From Mycobacterium sp. OAS707 (lineage in GTDB: Bacteria; Actinomycetota; Actinomycetes; Mycobacteriales; Mycobacteriaceae), in contig NZ_JADBDS010000001.1 of assembly GCF_014873705.1 (NCBI RefSeq), positions 930,001-994,000 of the forward strand: a stretch of DNA of 64,000 nucleotides, in the 5' to 3' direction. The translations under genes and the position numbers were made by a program. Positions 47,877 to 58,324 of this stretch are shown here, in pieces. Positions within the stretch are counted from its first letter, which is position 1. Every line of letters begins with the position of its first letter. The notes beneath the pieces are model-generated. The model was not told the DNA's origin. It made no database searches and saw nothing but the letters and a program-made list of their open reading frames with translations.

Positions 47877-48575
47877 ATGAGCATCGTGGTTTTCGGCGCG
47901 AACGGCCAGACCGGCAGATTGGTGACCCGGCAGGCCCTCGACACGGGGCACTCCGTCGTCGCCGTCACGCGGCATCCGGATGACTTCCCGATCGCCGATC
48001 CGCACCTCACGGTCGCCCGCGCCGACGTGCGCGACCCGTCATCACTTTCCGACGTCCTGCGCGGCGCCGATGCAGTGGTGTCCACGTTGGGCGTGCCGTT
48101 CAGCACCCGACCGATCGACACGTACTCGGTCGGCGTGCGCAACATCGTCGACGCGATGCGATCGACAGAGGTCCGCCGACTGGTCGTGGTGAGTTCGACT
48201 GGCGCATACCACTACCCGAACCGGATCGATACACCGATGTCGTTGCGGATCTTCGAACCGGTGATCACGCGCACCATCGGCAAGACCACGTATGACGATC
48301 AACGCCGCATGGAGGACATCGTGCGGGCGAGCGGCCTGGACTGGACCGTCGTACGGCCGTCGGGGCTGTTCGACCGGCCTGAGGTCACGAATTACGTTGC
48401 AGGCGAGGTAGATCCGATCGGCGGGTTCACTGCTCGTATCGACTTGGCGGATTACCTGATCGCCTTGGCTTACGATGCATCCCCCGCGGGCAAGACCGTT
48501 GTCGTCTCCACCACCGAGGGCACGCCGACGATGTGGCAGATGATCCGCCGAGAAGCGTTCAAGAGTGCCTCATGA
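47877..48575 (+). CDS. NAD(P)-binding NmrA/atypical SDR protein
   Basis: 232 aa from ATG 47877 with an ideal Shine-Dalgarno (aggagg). Rossmann motif MSIVVFGANGQTGRLVTRQA; DAVVSTLGVPF and LVVVSSTGAYHYPNRIDTP follow. Similar to NAD(P)H-binding proteins that modify or sense redox cofactor. Overlaps the DoxX-like gene (ATGA), so they are coupled; likely under MarR control. Confidence 0.87.
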   Translation: MSIVVFGANGQTGRLVTRQALDTGHSVVAVTRHPDDFPIADPHLTVARADVRDPSSLSDVLRGADAVVSTLGVPFSTRPIDTYSVGVRNIVDAMRSTEVRRLVVVSSTGAYHYPNRIDTPMSLRIFEPVITRTIGKTTYDDQRRMEDIVRASGLDWTVVRPSGLFDRPEVTNYVAGEVDPIGGFTARIDLADYLIALAYDASPAGKTVVVSTTEGTPTMWQMIRREAFKSAS

Positions 48576-48922
48576 CGACCGCCTACCTCGTCGTCACACT
48601 GACCGCCATCGCCGCGAATGGATTCTCAGGGACCGCGGCGCTGCTGCACTTTCAGCCGATCATGCCGGGCATGGCGAAGGCAGGCGTCCCCGTCTCGTGG
48701 CTGACCTTTCCCATCGGAACGCTGAAAACGCTTGGCGCACTGGGACTAGTGGCCGGACTGGTGTTTCGCCCACTCGGTGTTTGCGCGGCGATCGGATTGG
48801 TGCTGTTCTTCGTCTGCGCCATCTATACGCACATCCGGGCAAGTGATTACGGGGCGCAGTTCGGGCTCGCGATCGGATTTCTGGGCCTCAACGTGGCGGC
48901 GCTTGCTCTGGCACTGCCATAG
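48572..48922 (+). CDS. DoxX-like small membrane protein
   Basis: 116 aa with four hydrophobic helices: TTAYLVVTLTAIAANGFSGT, LTFPIGTLKTLGALGLVAGL, GVCAAIGLVLFFVCAIYTHI and LAIGFLGLNVAALALALP. The build resembles DoxX-like family members that often accompany NmrA-type proteins and MarR regulators. Convergent with merR (6 bp). Confidence 0.8.
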   Translation: MTTAYLVVTLTAIAANGFSGTAALLHFQPIMPGMAKAGVPVSWLTFPIGTLKTLGALGLVAGLVFRPLGVCAAIGLVLFFVCAIYTHIRASDYGAQFGLAIGFLGLNVAALALALP

Positions 48923-48928
48923 CTGAAA

Positions 48929-49300
48929 TCATTGGGGAGCAGCACATTTCCGCAACTCATTCAGATATTCGACGATGGCGTCGCGGTTGCGCGTCAAGAA
49001 ATCGATGCGCTCGGTCATGCGGTCGCGCTCGCGCTCCAACGTCGCGATGATCTCCGGCGACGCTTCAGCGAAGTGAATGTCGCGCGGGGTCTTCAGGCAG
49101 GGAAGTATCTGCTTGATCAGCCGCGTCGGCAGTCCGCCTACGAGCAGGCCCCGGATCTGGATCACTTGATCGACCAGGCGCGCGTCATAGTCGCGATAGC
49201 CGTTGGCGCAGCGTGCGACAGCGATCAGTCCCTGCTCTTCGTAATAGCGCAGAAGCCGACGGGAAACTCCAGTACGTTGGGAAAGCTCACCTATCCGCAT
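48929..49300 (-). CDS. MerR-family transcriptional regulator
   Basis: 123 aa from ATG 49300 (MRIGELSQRTGVSRRLLRYY). N-terminal HTH_MerR (EEQGLIAVARCANGYRDYD), then a long coiled-coil dimer helix (SPEIIATLERERDRMTERID). One cysteine at about residue 87 and one near the end (RKCAAPQ); no metal-site cysteine cluster, so a drug- or metabolite-type MerR. Divergent from the deacetylase gene with a dyad between. Confidence 0.88.
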   Translation of the reverse strand: MRIGELSQRTGVSRRLLRYYEEQGLIAVARCANGYRDYDARLVDQVIQIRGLLVGGLPTRLIKQILPCLKTPRDIHFAEASPEIIATLERERDRMTERIDFLTRNRDAIVEYLNELRKCAAPQ

Positions 49301-49325
49301 GTGGTGCACCTCACACGACGACTCT

Positions 49326-49350
49326 TTGACCCTCACATAGGTGTGAAGGT
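49326..49350. promoter_or_regulatory. MerR-type operator dyad and -35 element
   Basis: TTGACC (49326-49331) begins a dyad ACCcTCACA-N4-TGTGAaGGT (49329-49350) in the 64-bp gap between merR and the deacetylase gene. A dyad starting at the -35 is how MerR activators sit on promoters; the -10 is not clear. Confidence 0.5.
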
Positions 49351-49364
49351 TTGAGCATAGAGGC

Positions 49365-50243
49365 ATGGACAACCAACTCTTCGCGTACTCCCCCATTGTT
49401 GAGCGGCCAGCACTGCAGTGGCCCCACGATGCGAGGGTCGCGTTCTATGTCGGGCTCAACGTCGAGCACTTCAACGTCGACAGACCAGCGACGAGCATCT
49501 ACTCCGACACCTCGAACCTGGTTCCCGATCCGTTGAACTACGGCTGGCGCGACTACGGGACGAGGGTCGGCATCTGGCGGATGATCGAGAGCTTCGACCG
49601 ATACGGCATCCGACCCAGCGTGTTGCTCAACTCCGATGTTGCCGAACGCTATCCGCAGATCATCCATGCCGGGCAGGCCCGCGACTGGGCATGGCTGGCG
49701 CACGGCAAGAACAACTCCACGCTGCAGGCCGACATGACAATCGACGCCGAACGCGGCTATCTCACTGACGTGGTCGACACCATCGAGAGAGCGACCGGCC
49801 GCCGTCCACGGGGATGGCTGGGGCCCGCGCTGACTGAGACGTTTCACACCCCACAACTCCTTGCCGACCTCGGCCTGCAGTACGTACTCGATTGGACCAA
49901 TGACGACCAGCCGTACCCGCTGTCTGTGCCGGGGATGCTCAGCGTCCCGTATTCGGTGGAGCTCAACGATATTGGGCTCTTCGTCGGCAAGAGCCTCAGT
50001 GGGTCCGACTTCGTGCAGATCGTCAAGGACCAGCTCGACCAGCTCTACGAAGACTCCATCGGCAGCGGCCGGGTGATGGCGCTGGCGTTGCATCCATTCG
50101 TCATCGGGCAGGCCTTCCGCCGGAAGTATCTGGACCAGGCACTCGATTACGTCGTCAACCACCCAGGTGTGTGGATCACCACGGCCGACGAAATAGCGGA
50201 CCACTACGCCCGGACACTCGCTGGGTCAGCGGAGTGCGCTTGA
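49365..50243 (+). CDS. Polysaccharide deacetylase-family (NodB/PuuE-like) protein
   Basis: 292 aa, cytoplasmic (no signal peptide). Contains WRDYGTRVGIWRMIESFDRY (Y/WxxYGxRxGxxR), VAFYVGLNVEHFNVDRPATS, AWLAHGKNNSTLQ and LALHPFVIGQAFRRKYLDQA, the pattern of the PuuE (allantoinase-like) branch of deacetylases. A hydrolase of amide bonds in small molecules is as likely as a glycan deacetylase. Divergent from merR; convergent with pfkA. Confidence 0.85.
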   Translation: MDNQLFAYSPIVERPALQWPHDARVAFYVGLNVEHFNVDRPATSIYSDTSNLVPDPLNYGWRDYGTRVGIWRMIESFDRYGIRPSVLLNSDVAERYPQIIHAGQARDWAWLAHGKNNSTLQADMTIDAERGYLTDVVDTIERATGRRPRGWLGPALTETFHTPQLLADLGLQYVLDWTNDDQPYPLSVPGMLSVPYSVELNDIGLFVGKSLSGSDFVQIVKDQLDQLYEDSIGSGRVMALALHPFVIGQAFRRKYLDQALDYVVNHPGVWITTADEIADHYARTLAGSAECA

Positions 50244-50260
50244 CGCTCGCGCGAAAGAAC

Positions 50261-51292
50261 TCAGCCGAAGAATTCGGCGGCGTCGTCGTAGCGGCCCTGC
50301 GGCACCAGCTTCAGCTGACGGGTCGCGTCGGCCAATGACACCCGGCCGATCTCCTGGCCGCGCAACGACACCATCATTCCGTACTCGCCTGCGTGCGCAG
50401 CGTCGGCGGCGTTGACACCGAAGCGAGTGGCCAGCACCCGGTCGTAAGCCGTTGGCGTGCCACCGCGTTGCACGTGGCCGAGAACGGTCACGCGAACGTC
50501 TTTCTTGATCCGCTTCTCCACCTCGACGGCCAGCTGCGCGGCCACGCCGGTGAACTTTTCGTGTCCGAATTCGTCGGTGCCACCCTGCCGCAACTTCATC
50601 GTGCCCTCGGCGGGCTTGGCGCCCTCGGCGACCACGCAGATGAAGTGCGAATCTCCGCGCACGAAGCGCTGTTTGACGAGCCGGCACACCTCTTCGACGT
50701 CGAAGGGCTGCTCGGGAATCAGCGTCATGTGCGCGCCGGACGCCAGCCCCGAATTCAATGCGATCCAGCCGGCGTGACGGCCCATCACCTCGACCAGCAT
50801 CACGCGCTGGTGCGACTCGGCGGTGCTGTGCAACCGGTCGATCGCCTCGGTCGCAACCTGCAGTGCGGTGTCGTGTCCGAATGTCACGTCGGTGCAGTCG
50901 ATGTCGTTGTCGATGGTCTTCGGCACCCCGACCACTGGCACGTTCTCCTGCGACAACCAGTGCGCCGCCGTCAGCGTGCCCTCGCCGCCGATCGGGATCA
51001 GTACGTCGATGCCGTTGTCTTCCAGTGTCTGTTTGATCTGCGGCAGACCGGCCCGCAACTTGTCGGGGTTGACGCGCGCGGTACCGAGCATGGTGCCGCC
51101 CTTGGCCAGCAGACGGTCGTTGCGATCGTCGTTTTTGAGCTGCACGCGGCGGTCTTCAAGCAGACCGCGCCACCCGTCCAGGAAGCCGACTACCGAGGAT
51201 CCGTAGCGTACGTCGCATGTCCGCACCACCGCGCGGATGACCGCGTTCAGGCCAGGACAGTCGCCGCCTCCGGTGAGAACTCCGATGCGCAT
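50261..51292 (-). CDS. pfkA: 6-phosphofructokinase
   Basis: 343 aa from ATG 51292 ([20 protein letters not shown]), the length of M. tuberculosis PfkA. GGEGT (about residues 101-105) and the catalytic TIDND motif ([20 protein letters not shown]) are present, then [20 protein letters not shown]. The actinobacterial ATP-dependent subfamily with a GGEGT loop. Transcribed after gatA with an 18-bp gap. Confidence 0.96.
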   Translation of the reverse strand: MRIGVLTGGGDCPGLNAVIRAVVRTCDVRYGSSVVGFLDGWRGLLEDRRVQLKNDDRNDRLLAKGGTMLGTARVNPDKLRAGLPQIKQTLEDNGIDVLIPIGGEGTLTAAHWLSQENVPVVGVPKTIDNDIDCTDVTFGHDTALQVATEAIDRLHSTAESHQRVMLVEVMGRHAGWIALNSGLASGAHMTLIPEQPFDVEEVCRLVKQRFVRGDSHFICVVAEGAKPAEGTMKLRQGGTDEFGHEKFTGVAAQLAVEVEKRIKKDVRVTVLGHVQRGGTPTAYDRVLATRFGVNAADAAHAGEYGMMVSLRGQEIGRVSLADATRQLKLVPQGRYDDAAEFFG

Positions 51293-51310
51293 ATCCCCCA
51301 TCCTCCCCTG

Positions 51311-52792
51311 TCAGATCGCGGTTGGCAGCGGACCTCGGGCAGCTTCATATGCAGCGCCCACCCGATAGAGCCGGTCGTCGGCCAGCGCAGGGGCCATGAT
51401 CTGCAGACCGACCGGCAGGTTGTCGTCCGGCGAAAGACCCGAGGGCACCGACATCCCGCAGTGCCCCGCCAGGTTCAGCGGCAGCGTGCACAGGTCGAAC
51501 AGGTACATCGCCAGCGGGTCGTCCACCTTCTCCCCCAGCGGGAAGGCGGTGGTCGGGGTCGCAGGCGAGATCAACACATCGACCTTTTGGTAGGCCTCGT
51601 CAAGGTCACGCGCGATCAGCGTGCGCACCTTCTGCGCCTGGTTGTAGTACGCGTCGTAGTACCCCGCCGACAACGCATATGCGCCAATCATAATGCGGCG
51701 CTTGACTTCTGGGCCAAAACCGGCAGCCCGCGTCATGGCCATCACCTCTTCGGCGCTGTGCGTGCCGTCGTCGCCGACGCGCAGTCCGTAGCGCATCGCG
51801 TCGAATCGGGCCAGGTTCGACGACACCTCCGACGGCAGGATCAGGTAGTACGCCGGCAGCGAGTAATCGAAGTGCGGGCAGTCCACCTCGCTGACCTCTG
51901 CGCCCAGTGCCGTCAACTGCTCGACCGCCGCGTTGAACGACGCGAGCACACCGGGCTGATAGCCGTCGCCGCGCAACTGCTTGACCACACCGATCCGCAA
52001 GCCCTTGAGGTCACCGGACGCCCCGGCGCGCGCGGCGGCGACCACGTCAGGCACCTCGGCCTCGACCGACGTCGAATCCTTCGCGTCGTGCCCGGCGACC
52101 ACCGCGTGCAGCAGCGCGGTGTCGAGCACCGTGCGCGCACCCGGCCCGCCCTGGTCCAGCGAGGACGCGCACGCAATCAGCCCGTAGCGCGACACCGTGC
52201 CGTAGGTGGGCTTCACCCCGACGGTCGCCGTCAGCGCTGCGGGCTGACGGATCGACCCACCGGTGTCCGACCCGATGGCCAGCGGCGCCTGGAATGCCGC
52301 AAGCGCTGCGGCACTGCCGCCGCCCGAGCCGCCGGGCACCCTGTCGACGTTCCACGGGTTGCGGGTCGGACCGTAGGCGGAGTTCTCGGTGGAGCTACCC
52401 ATCGCGAACTCGTCCATGTTCGTCTTGCCGAGGATCGGGATGCCCGCCGCGCGCAACCGTGCCGTGACCGTGGCGTCGTACGGCGACGTCCAACCCTCGA
52501 GAATCTTCGACCCGCAAGTCGTCGGCATATCGGTGGTGGTGAAGACGTCTTTCAACGCCAGCGGCACACCGGCAAGCGCCGACGGCAGCGACTCGCCCGC
52601 GGCGACGGCTTCATCGACGGCAGCTGCCGAAGCCAGCGCCTTGTCCTCTGCCACATGCAAAAACGCGTGGTATTTCTCGTCGGTCTTGGCAATTTGGTCC
52701 AGGCACGCCCGCGTGACCTCAACCGACGACACCTCTTTGGCTGCGATCTTGCCCGCGAGCTCGGCGGCCGACAGCCGAATCAGCTCGGTCAT
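51311..52792 (-). CDS. gatA: Asp-tRNA(Asn)/Glu-tRNA(Gln) amidotransferase subunit A
   Basis: 493 aa from ATG 52792, which overlaps the gatC stop. Amidase-signature enzyme that releases ammonia from glutamine. [20 protein letters not shown] (catalytic Lys), [40 protein letters not shown] and [20 protein letters not shown] with the cis-Ser and nucleophile Ser. Operon gatC-gatA-pfkA. Confidence 0.97.
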   Translation of the reverse strand: MTELIRLSAAELAGKIAAKEVSSVEVTRACLDQIAKTDEKYHAFLHVAEDKALASAAAVDEAVAAGESLPSALAGVPLALKDVFTTTDMPTTCGSKILEGWTSPYDATVTARLRAAGIPILGKTNMDEFAMGSSTENSAYGPTRNPWNVDRVPGGSGGGSAAALAAFQAPLAIGSDTGGSIRQPAALTATVGVKPTYGTVSRYGLIACASSLDQGGPGARTVLDTALLHAVVAGHDAKDSTSVEAEVPDVVAAARAGASGDLKGLRIGVVKQLRGDGYQPGVLASFNAAVEQLTALGAEVSEVDCPHFDYSLPAYYLILPSEVSSNLARFDAMRYGLRVGDDGTHSAEEVMAMTRAAGFGPEVKRRIMIGAYALSAGYYDAYYNQAQKVRTLIARDLDEAYQKVDVLISPATPTTAFPLGEKVDDPLAMYLFDLCTLPLNLAGHCGMSVPSGLSPDDNLPVGLQIMAPALADDRLYRVGAAYEAARGPLPTAI

Positions 52793-53088
52793 TCCGCCTC
52801 CCCCAGAATCCGCGGCACCGCGAACCGGCCCTCGGCCGACTTCGGCGCCTCGGCAAGCGCCTGCTCCTGGGTCAGGCACGGCTCAACGACATCGGGGCGG
52901 AAGACGTTGACGTCCTTCAGCGGGTTGTCGGTGGCTTCGACGCCGGTGACGTCGACGGCCTGGATCTGGCTGACGTGGCCGAGGATGGCGTCCAACTGGC
53001 CGGCGTAGCTGTCGAGCTCGTCATCGGTCAGCGCCAGGCGCGCGAGCCGCGCCAGGTGGGCAACCTCGTCTCGGGAGATCTGGGACAC
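52789..53088 (-). CDS. gatC: Asp-tRNA(Asn)/Glu-tRNA(Gln) amidotransferase subunit C
   Basis: 99 aa from GTG 53088 ([20 protein letters not shown]), matching M. tuberculosis GatC length; GTG starts up to 9 bp upstream also fit. Small belt subunit stabilising GatA-GatB; signature [20 protein letters not shown] and [11 protein letters not shown]. First gene of gatC-gatA-pfkA; divergent from the ACT protein gene (88 bp). Confidence 0.96.
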   Translation of the reverse strand: MSQISRDEVAHLARLARLALTDDELDSYAGQLDAILGHVSQIQAVDVTGVEATDNPLKDVNVFRPDVVEPCLTQEQALAEAPKSAEGRFAVPRILGEAE

Positions 53089-53176
53089 GACAGGCAAGCC
53101 TAGTCACCGCCGCGGCCGCACCTGCGAGCCATGTGGCCGGAATGCTGAGCCGCTGGTGCTGTGGAACAGTGTGCGC

Positions 53177-53830
53177 GTGCCTTCGTATCTGCTGCGGGTC
53201 CAGCTGGAGGATCGCCCGGGCAGCCTCGGCTCACTAGCCGTGGCGCTCGGCTCGGTGGGTGCCGACATCCTGTCCCTCGACGTCGTCGAACGCGCTGCCG
53301 GATACGCGATCGACGATCTGGTGGTCGAAGTACCGGCCGGGGCGATGCCCGACATGCTGATCACCGCGGCCGAAAACCTCAACGGTGTGTACGTCGACGC
53401 CATTCGCCCGCACACCGGACTGCTCGAGGCACACCGCGAGCTGGAGCTCATCGACCATGTGGCCGCCGCCGACGGCAAGCAAAAGCGATTGCAGGTGCTC
53501 GTCGACGAGGCCCCGCGCGTGCTGCGCGTCGGCTGGTGCACGGTGATCGAGCTGACCGAATCGGGTCCCAAGCGCGTCGTCGGCAGCCGGGGCGCTCCCG
53601 AAACGCAGGCTGCCGAAACTCCGTGGCTGCCACTCGACCACGCGAAAGCGCTCGACGACGAGTGGGTGCCCCAGCTGTGGCGGGACATGGACACCACGCT
53701 GGCGGCTGCGCCGCTGGGTGACCACCGCACCGCCGTCGTGCTGGGACGCCCGGGCGGCCCGCAGTTCCGGCCGTCGGAGGTGGCCCGGCTCGGCTACCTG
53801 GCCGGGATCGTCGCGACGATTTTGGGCTGA
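53177..53830 (+). CDS. ACT-domain protein
   Basis: 217 aa from GTG 53177 (MPSYLLRVQLEDRPGSLGSL), close to the length of the orthologue Rv3013. N-terminal ACT domain at 1-75 (AVALGSVGADILSLDVVERA) with a probable amino-acid-binding loop; the C-terminal ~120 residues are conserved in actinobacteria but have no assigned activity. May be an amino-acid sensor. Confidence 0.85.
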   Translation: MPSYLLRVQLEDRPGSLGSLAVALGSVGADILSLDVVERAAGYAIDDLVVEVPAGAMPDMLITAAENLNGVYVDAIRPHTGLLEAHRELELIDHVAAADGKQKRLQVLVDEAPRVLRVGWCTVIELTESGPKRVVGSRGAPETQAAETPWLPLDHAKALDDEWVPQLWRDMDTTLAAAPLGDHRTAVVLGRPGGPQFRPSEVARLGYLAGIVATILG

Positions 53831-53836
53831 CTCGCC

Positions 53837-54091
53837 TCAGGCCCCGGCGGGCACCGGATAGCGGTCGTTGACATCGGCATTGGTGTCCTTACGCGCGCAA
53901 TGCGCACAGCAGAAGATCCCGTCGGGTGTCTCGATGCCGTGCCCGAGGATCCGGCAGCCGCAGTGCAAACACTCCGGGGCCAGTTGCACCGCAGCGCATT
54001 CGACGCTGTCGAACGTCGCGGTGCGGCCGTCGTGAAAGGTCACGGTGAACGACTTGTCGTAGTGGTTGCCGCAGGTATCGCATATCGCCAT
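53837..54091 (-). CDS. Small Cys-rich (zinc-ribbon) protein
   Basis: 84 aa from ATG 54091; GTG 54124 would add 11 residues. MAICDTCGNHYDKSFTVTF, then SVECAAVQLAPECLHCGCRI and GIFCCAHCARKD: several CxxC pairs give two zinc sites of a treble-clef/rubredoxin-like type. Between ligA and the ACT gene; likely cotranscribed with ligA (35-bp gap). Function unknown. Confidence 0.83.
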   Translation of the reverse strand: MAICDTCGNHYDKSFTVTFHDGRTATFDSVECAAVQLAPECLHCGCRILGHGIETPDGIFCCAHCARKDTNADVNDRYPVPAGA

Positions 54092-54126
54092 AGGACGCGG
54101 GTGCCCGGTCGATCCGGCAGACAAAC

Positions 54127-56689
<2,563 letters not shown>

Positions 56690-56700
56690 TCGGAGGCACC

Positions 56701-58308
56701 TTGAGTTTCGCCAGCCCCTTTCCCGAAGTCGACATCCCGTCGACGAGCGTCTACGACTTCCTGTTCGGCGACATCGCCGACGCCGACCTCGATCGCGTCG
56801 CGCTCGTCGACGCCAAGTCCGGCCGGGAGACCACCTACCGCGAGATGATCGGGCGCATAGAGGCGTTCGCAGGCGCGCTGGCCGGCCGAGGCATCGGTGT
56901 CGGCGACGTCGTCGGCCTGCTGTCCCCGAACAGTTCCGGTTTCGCGGTGGCCTTTCACGGCATCCTGCGGGCAGGCGCGACAGCCACCACGATCAACGCG
57001 TTGTTCACCGCCAAGGACATCGCCAAGCAGTTGACCGACTCGAACGCCAAAATGCTCGTGACGGTCACGGCGCTGCTGGCCCAGGCCAAAGAGGGTGCGG
57101 CGGCAGCCGGCATACCGGACGCCGATCTGGTGGTGCTCGACGGCGAGGGACAGGACGCAACGGGACATCCGAACGGCGCCGACCTGATGGCGAACGGGCT
57201 GCCCGCGCCGGACGTGAGCTTCGCGCCGTCAGCGCATCTGGCCGCGCTGCCCTACAGCTCCGGCACGACCGGCAACCCCAAGGGCGTGATGTTGACGCAC
57301 CGCAACTTGGTGGCCAACGTCGCACAGATCAGGCCGCTGCACGGCATGGTCCCCGACGACGTGGTCCTCGCGGTGCTGCCGTTCTTTCACATCTACGGAA
57401 TGACGGTTCTGCTCAACGCCGCGCTGCACGCCCGGGCCCGGCTGGTGGTGATGCCGAGCTTCGACCTCGGCGACTTCCTCGGCAACATCGCCGACCACAA
57501 GTGCACGATCGCGTTCATCGCGCCGCCGGTGGCCGTCGCGCTGGCCAAACATCCGCTGATCGACGAGTACGACCTGTCATCGCTGAACGTCGTGATGTCC
57601 GGCGCCGCTCCGCTGGATGCCGACCTCGGTCATGCCGTCGCGAAGCGGCTGGGCTGCCGGGTGGTGCAGGGCTACGGGATGAGCGAGCTGAGCCCCGTCA
57701 GTCACATCACGCCGTTCGACGGCGGCGAGCAGAACATGGGCATGGTTGCCCCGTTGAGCTCCGTCGGCTGGACGGTGTCCAATGCGGCATCCAAGCTGAT
57801 CCATCCAGAGACCGGTGACGAAATCGAGCTTCCCGCAGAGGGTCTCAGCGAGACCGGCGAACTGTGGTTCAAGGGGCCCAATGTGATGGCCGGCTACCTC
57901 GGCAACGAGCAGGCCACGCATGAGACCATCGATGACGACGGCTGGTTGCACACAGGCGATTTGGCGCAGGTCGACGCCTGCGGCTGTGTGTACATCGTCG
58001 ACCGGCTCAAGGAGCTGATCAAGTACAAGGGCTACCAGGTGCCGCCCGCCGAACTCGAGGCGGTGCTGCTCTCGCATCCCGCGATCGCCGACGCCGCGGT
58101 CATCGGGGTCAACGATGCCGAAGGCGAAGAGGTGCCAAAAGCGTTCGTGGTCAAGCAATCCGGCGCCGAGCTGACCGAGGCCGAGGTGATGGAGTTCGTC
58201 GCAGGCCAGGTCGCTCCGTACAAGAAGGTGCGTCAGGTCGCGTTCATCGACGCGATCCCGAAGTCCGCGTCCGGCAAGATCCTGCGCAAGGACTTGCGTA
58301 CGAGCTAG
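56701..58308 (+). CDS. Acyl-/4-coumarate-CoA ligase family protein
   Basis: 535 aa, TTG start with a good ribosome-binding site (cggagg) 7 bp upstream. ANL superfamily: P-loop-like LPYSSGTTGNPKGVMLTHRN, the A5 region RVVQGYGMSELSPVSHITPF, hinge HTGDLAQVDACGCVYIVDRL and catalytic lysine PKSASGKILRKDL. The family includes 4-coumarate and medium/long-chain acyl-CoA ligases; the substrate cannot be chosen. The start is supported by the short gap to the MmcQ gene. Confidence 0.9.
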   Translation: MSFASPFPEVDIPSTSVYDFLFGDIADADLDRVALVDAKSGRETTYREMIGRIEAFAGALAGRGIGVGDVVGLLSPNSSGFAVAFHGILRAGATATTINALFTAKDIAKQLTDSNAKMLVTVTALLAQAKEGAAAAGIPDADLVVLDGEGQDATGHPNGADLMANGLPAPDVSFAPSAHLAALPYSSGTTGNPKGVMLTHRNLVANVAQIRPLHGMVPDDVVLAVLPFFHIYGMTVLLNAALHARARLVVMPSFDLGDFLGNIADHKCTIAFIAPPVAVALAKHPLIDEYDLSSLNVVMSGAAPLDADLGHAVAKRLGCRVVQGYGMSELSPVSHITPFDGGEQNMGMVAPLSSVGWTVSNAASKLIHPETGDEIELPAEGLSETGELWFKGPNVMAGYLGNEQATHETIDDDGWLHTGDLAQVDACGCVYIVDRLKELIKYKGYQVPPAELEAVLLSHPAIADAAVIGVNDAEGEEVPKAFVVKQSGAELTEAEVMEFVAGQVAPYKKVRQVAFIDAIPKSASGKILRKDLRTS

Positions 58309-58324
58309 ACAGATTCGACAGAAG

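Noticed and set aside
50393-53008. An 871-codon open frame on the plus strand opposite pfkA, gatA and gatC
   Set aside because: High GC leaves antisense frames open; the opposite strand carries three well-recognised genes and this frame has no recognisable domain.
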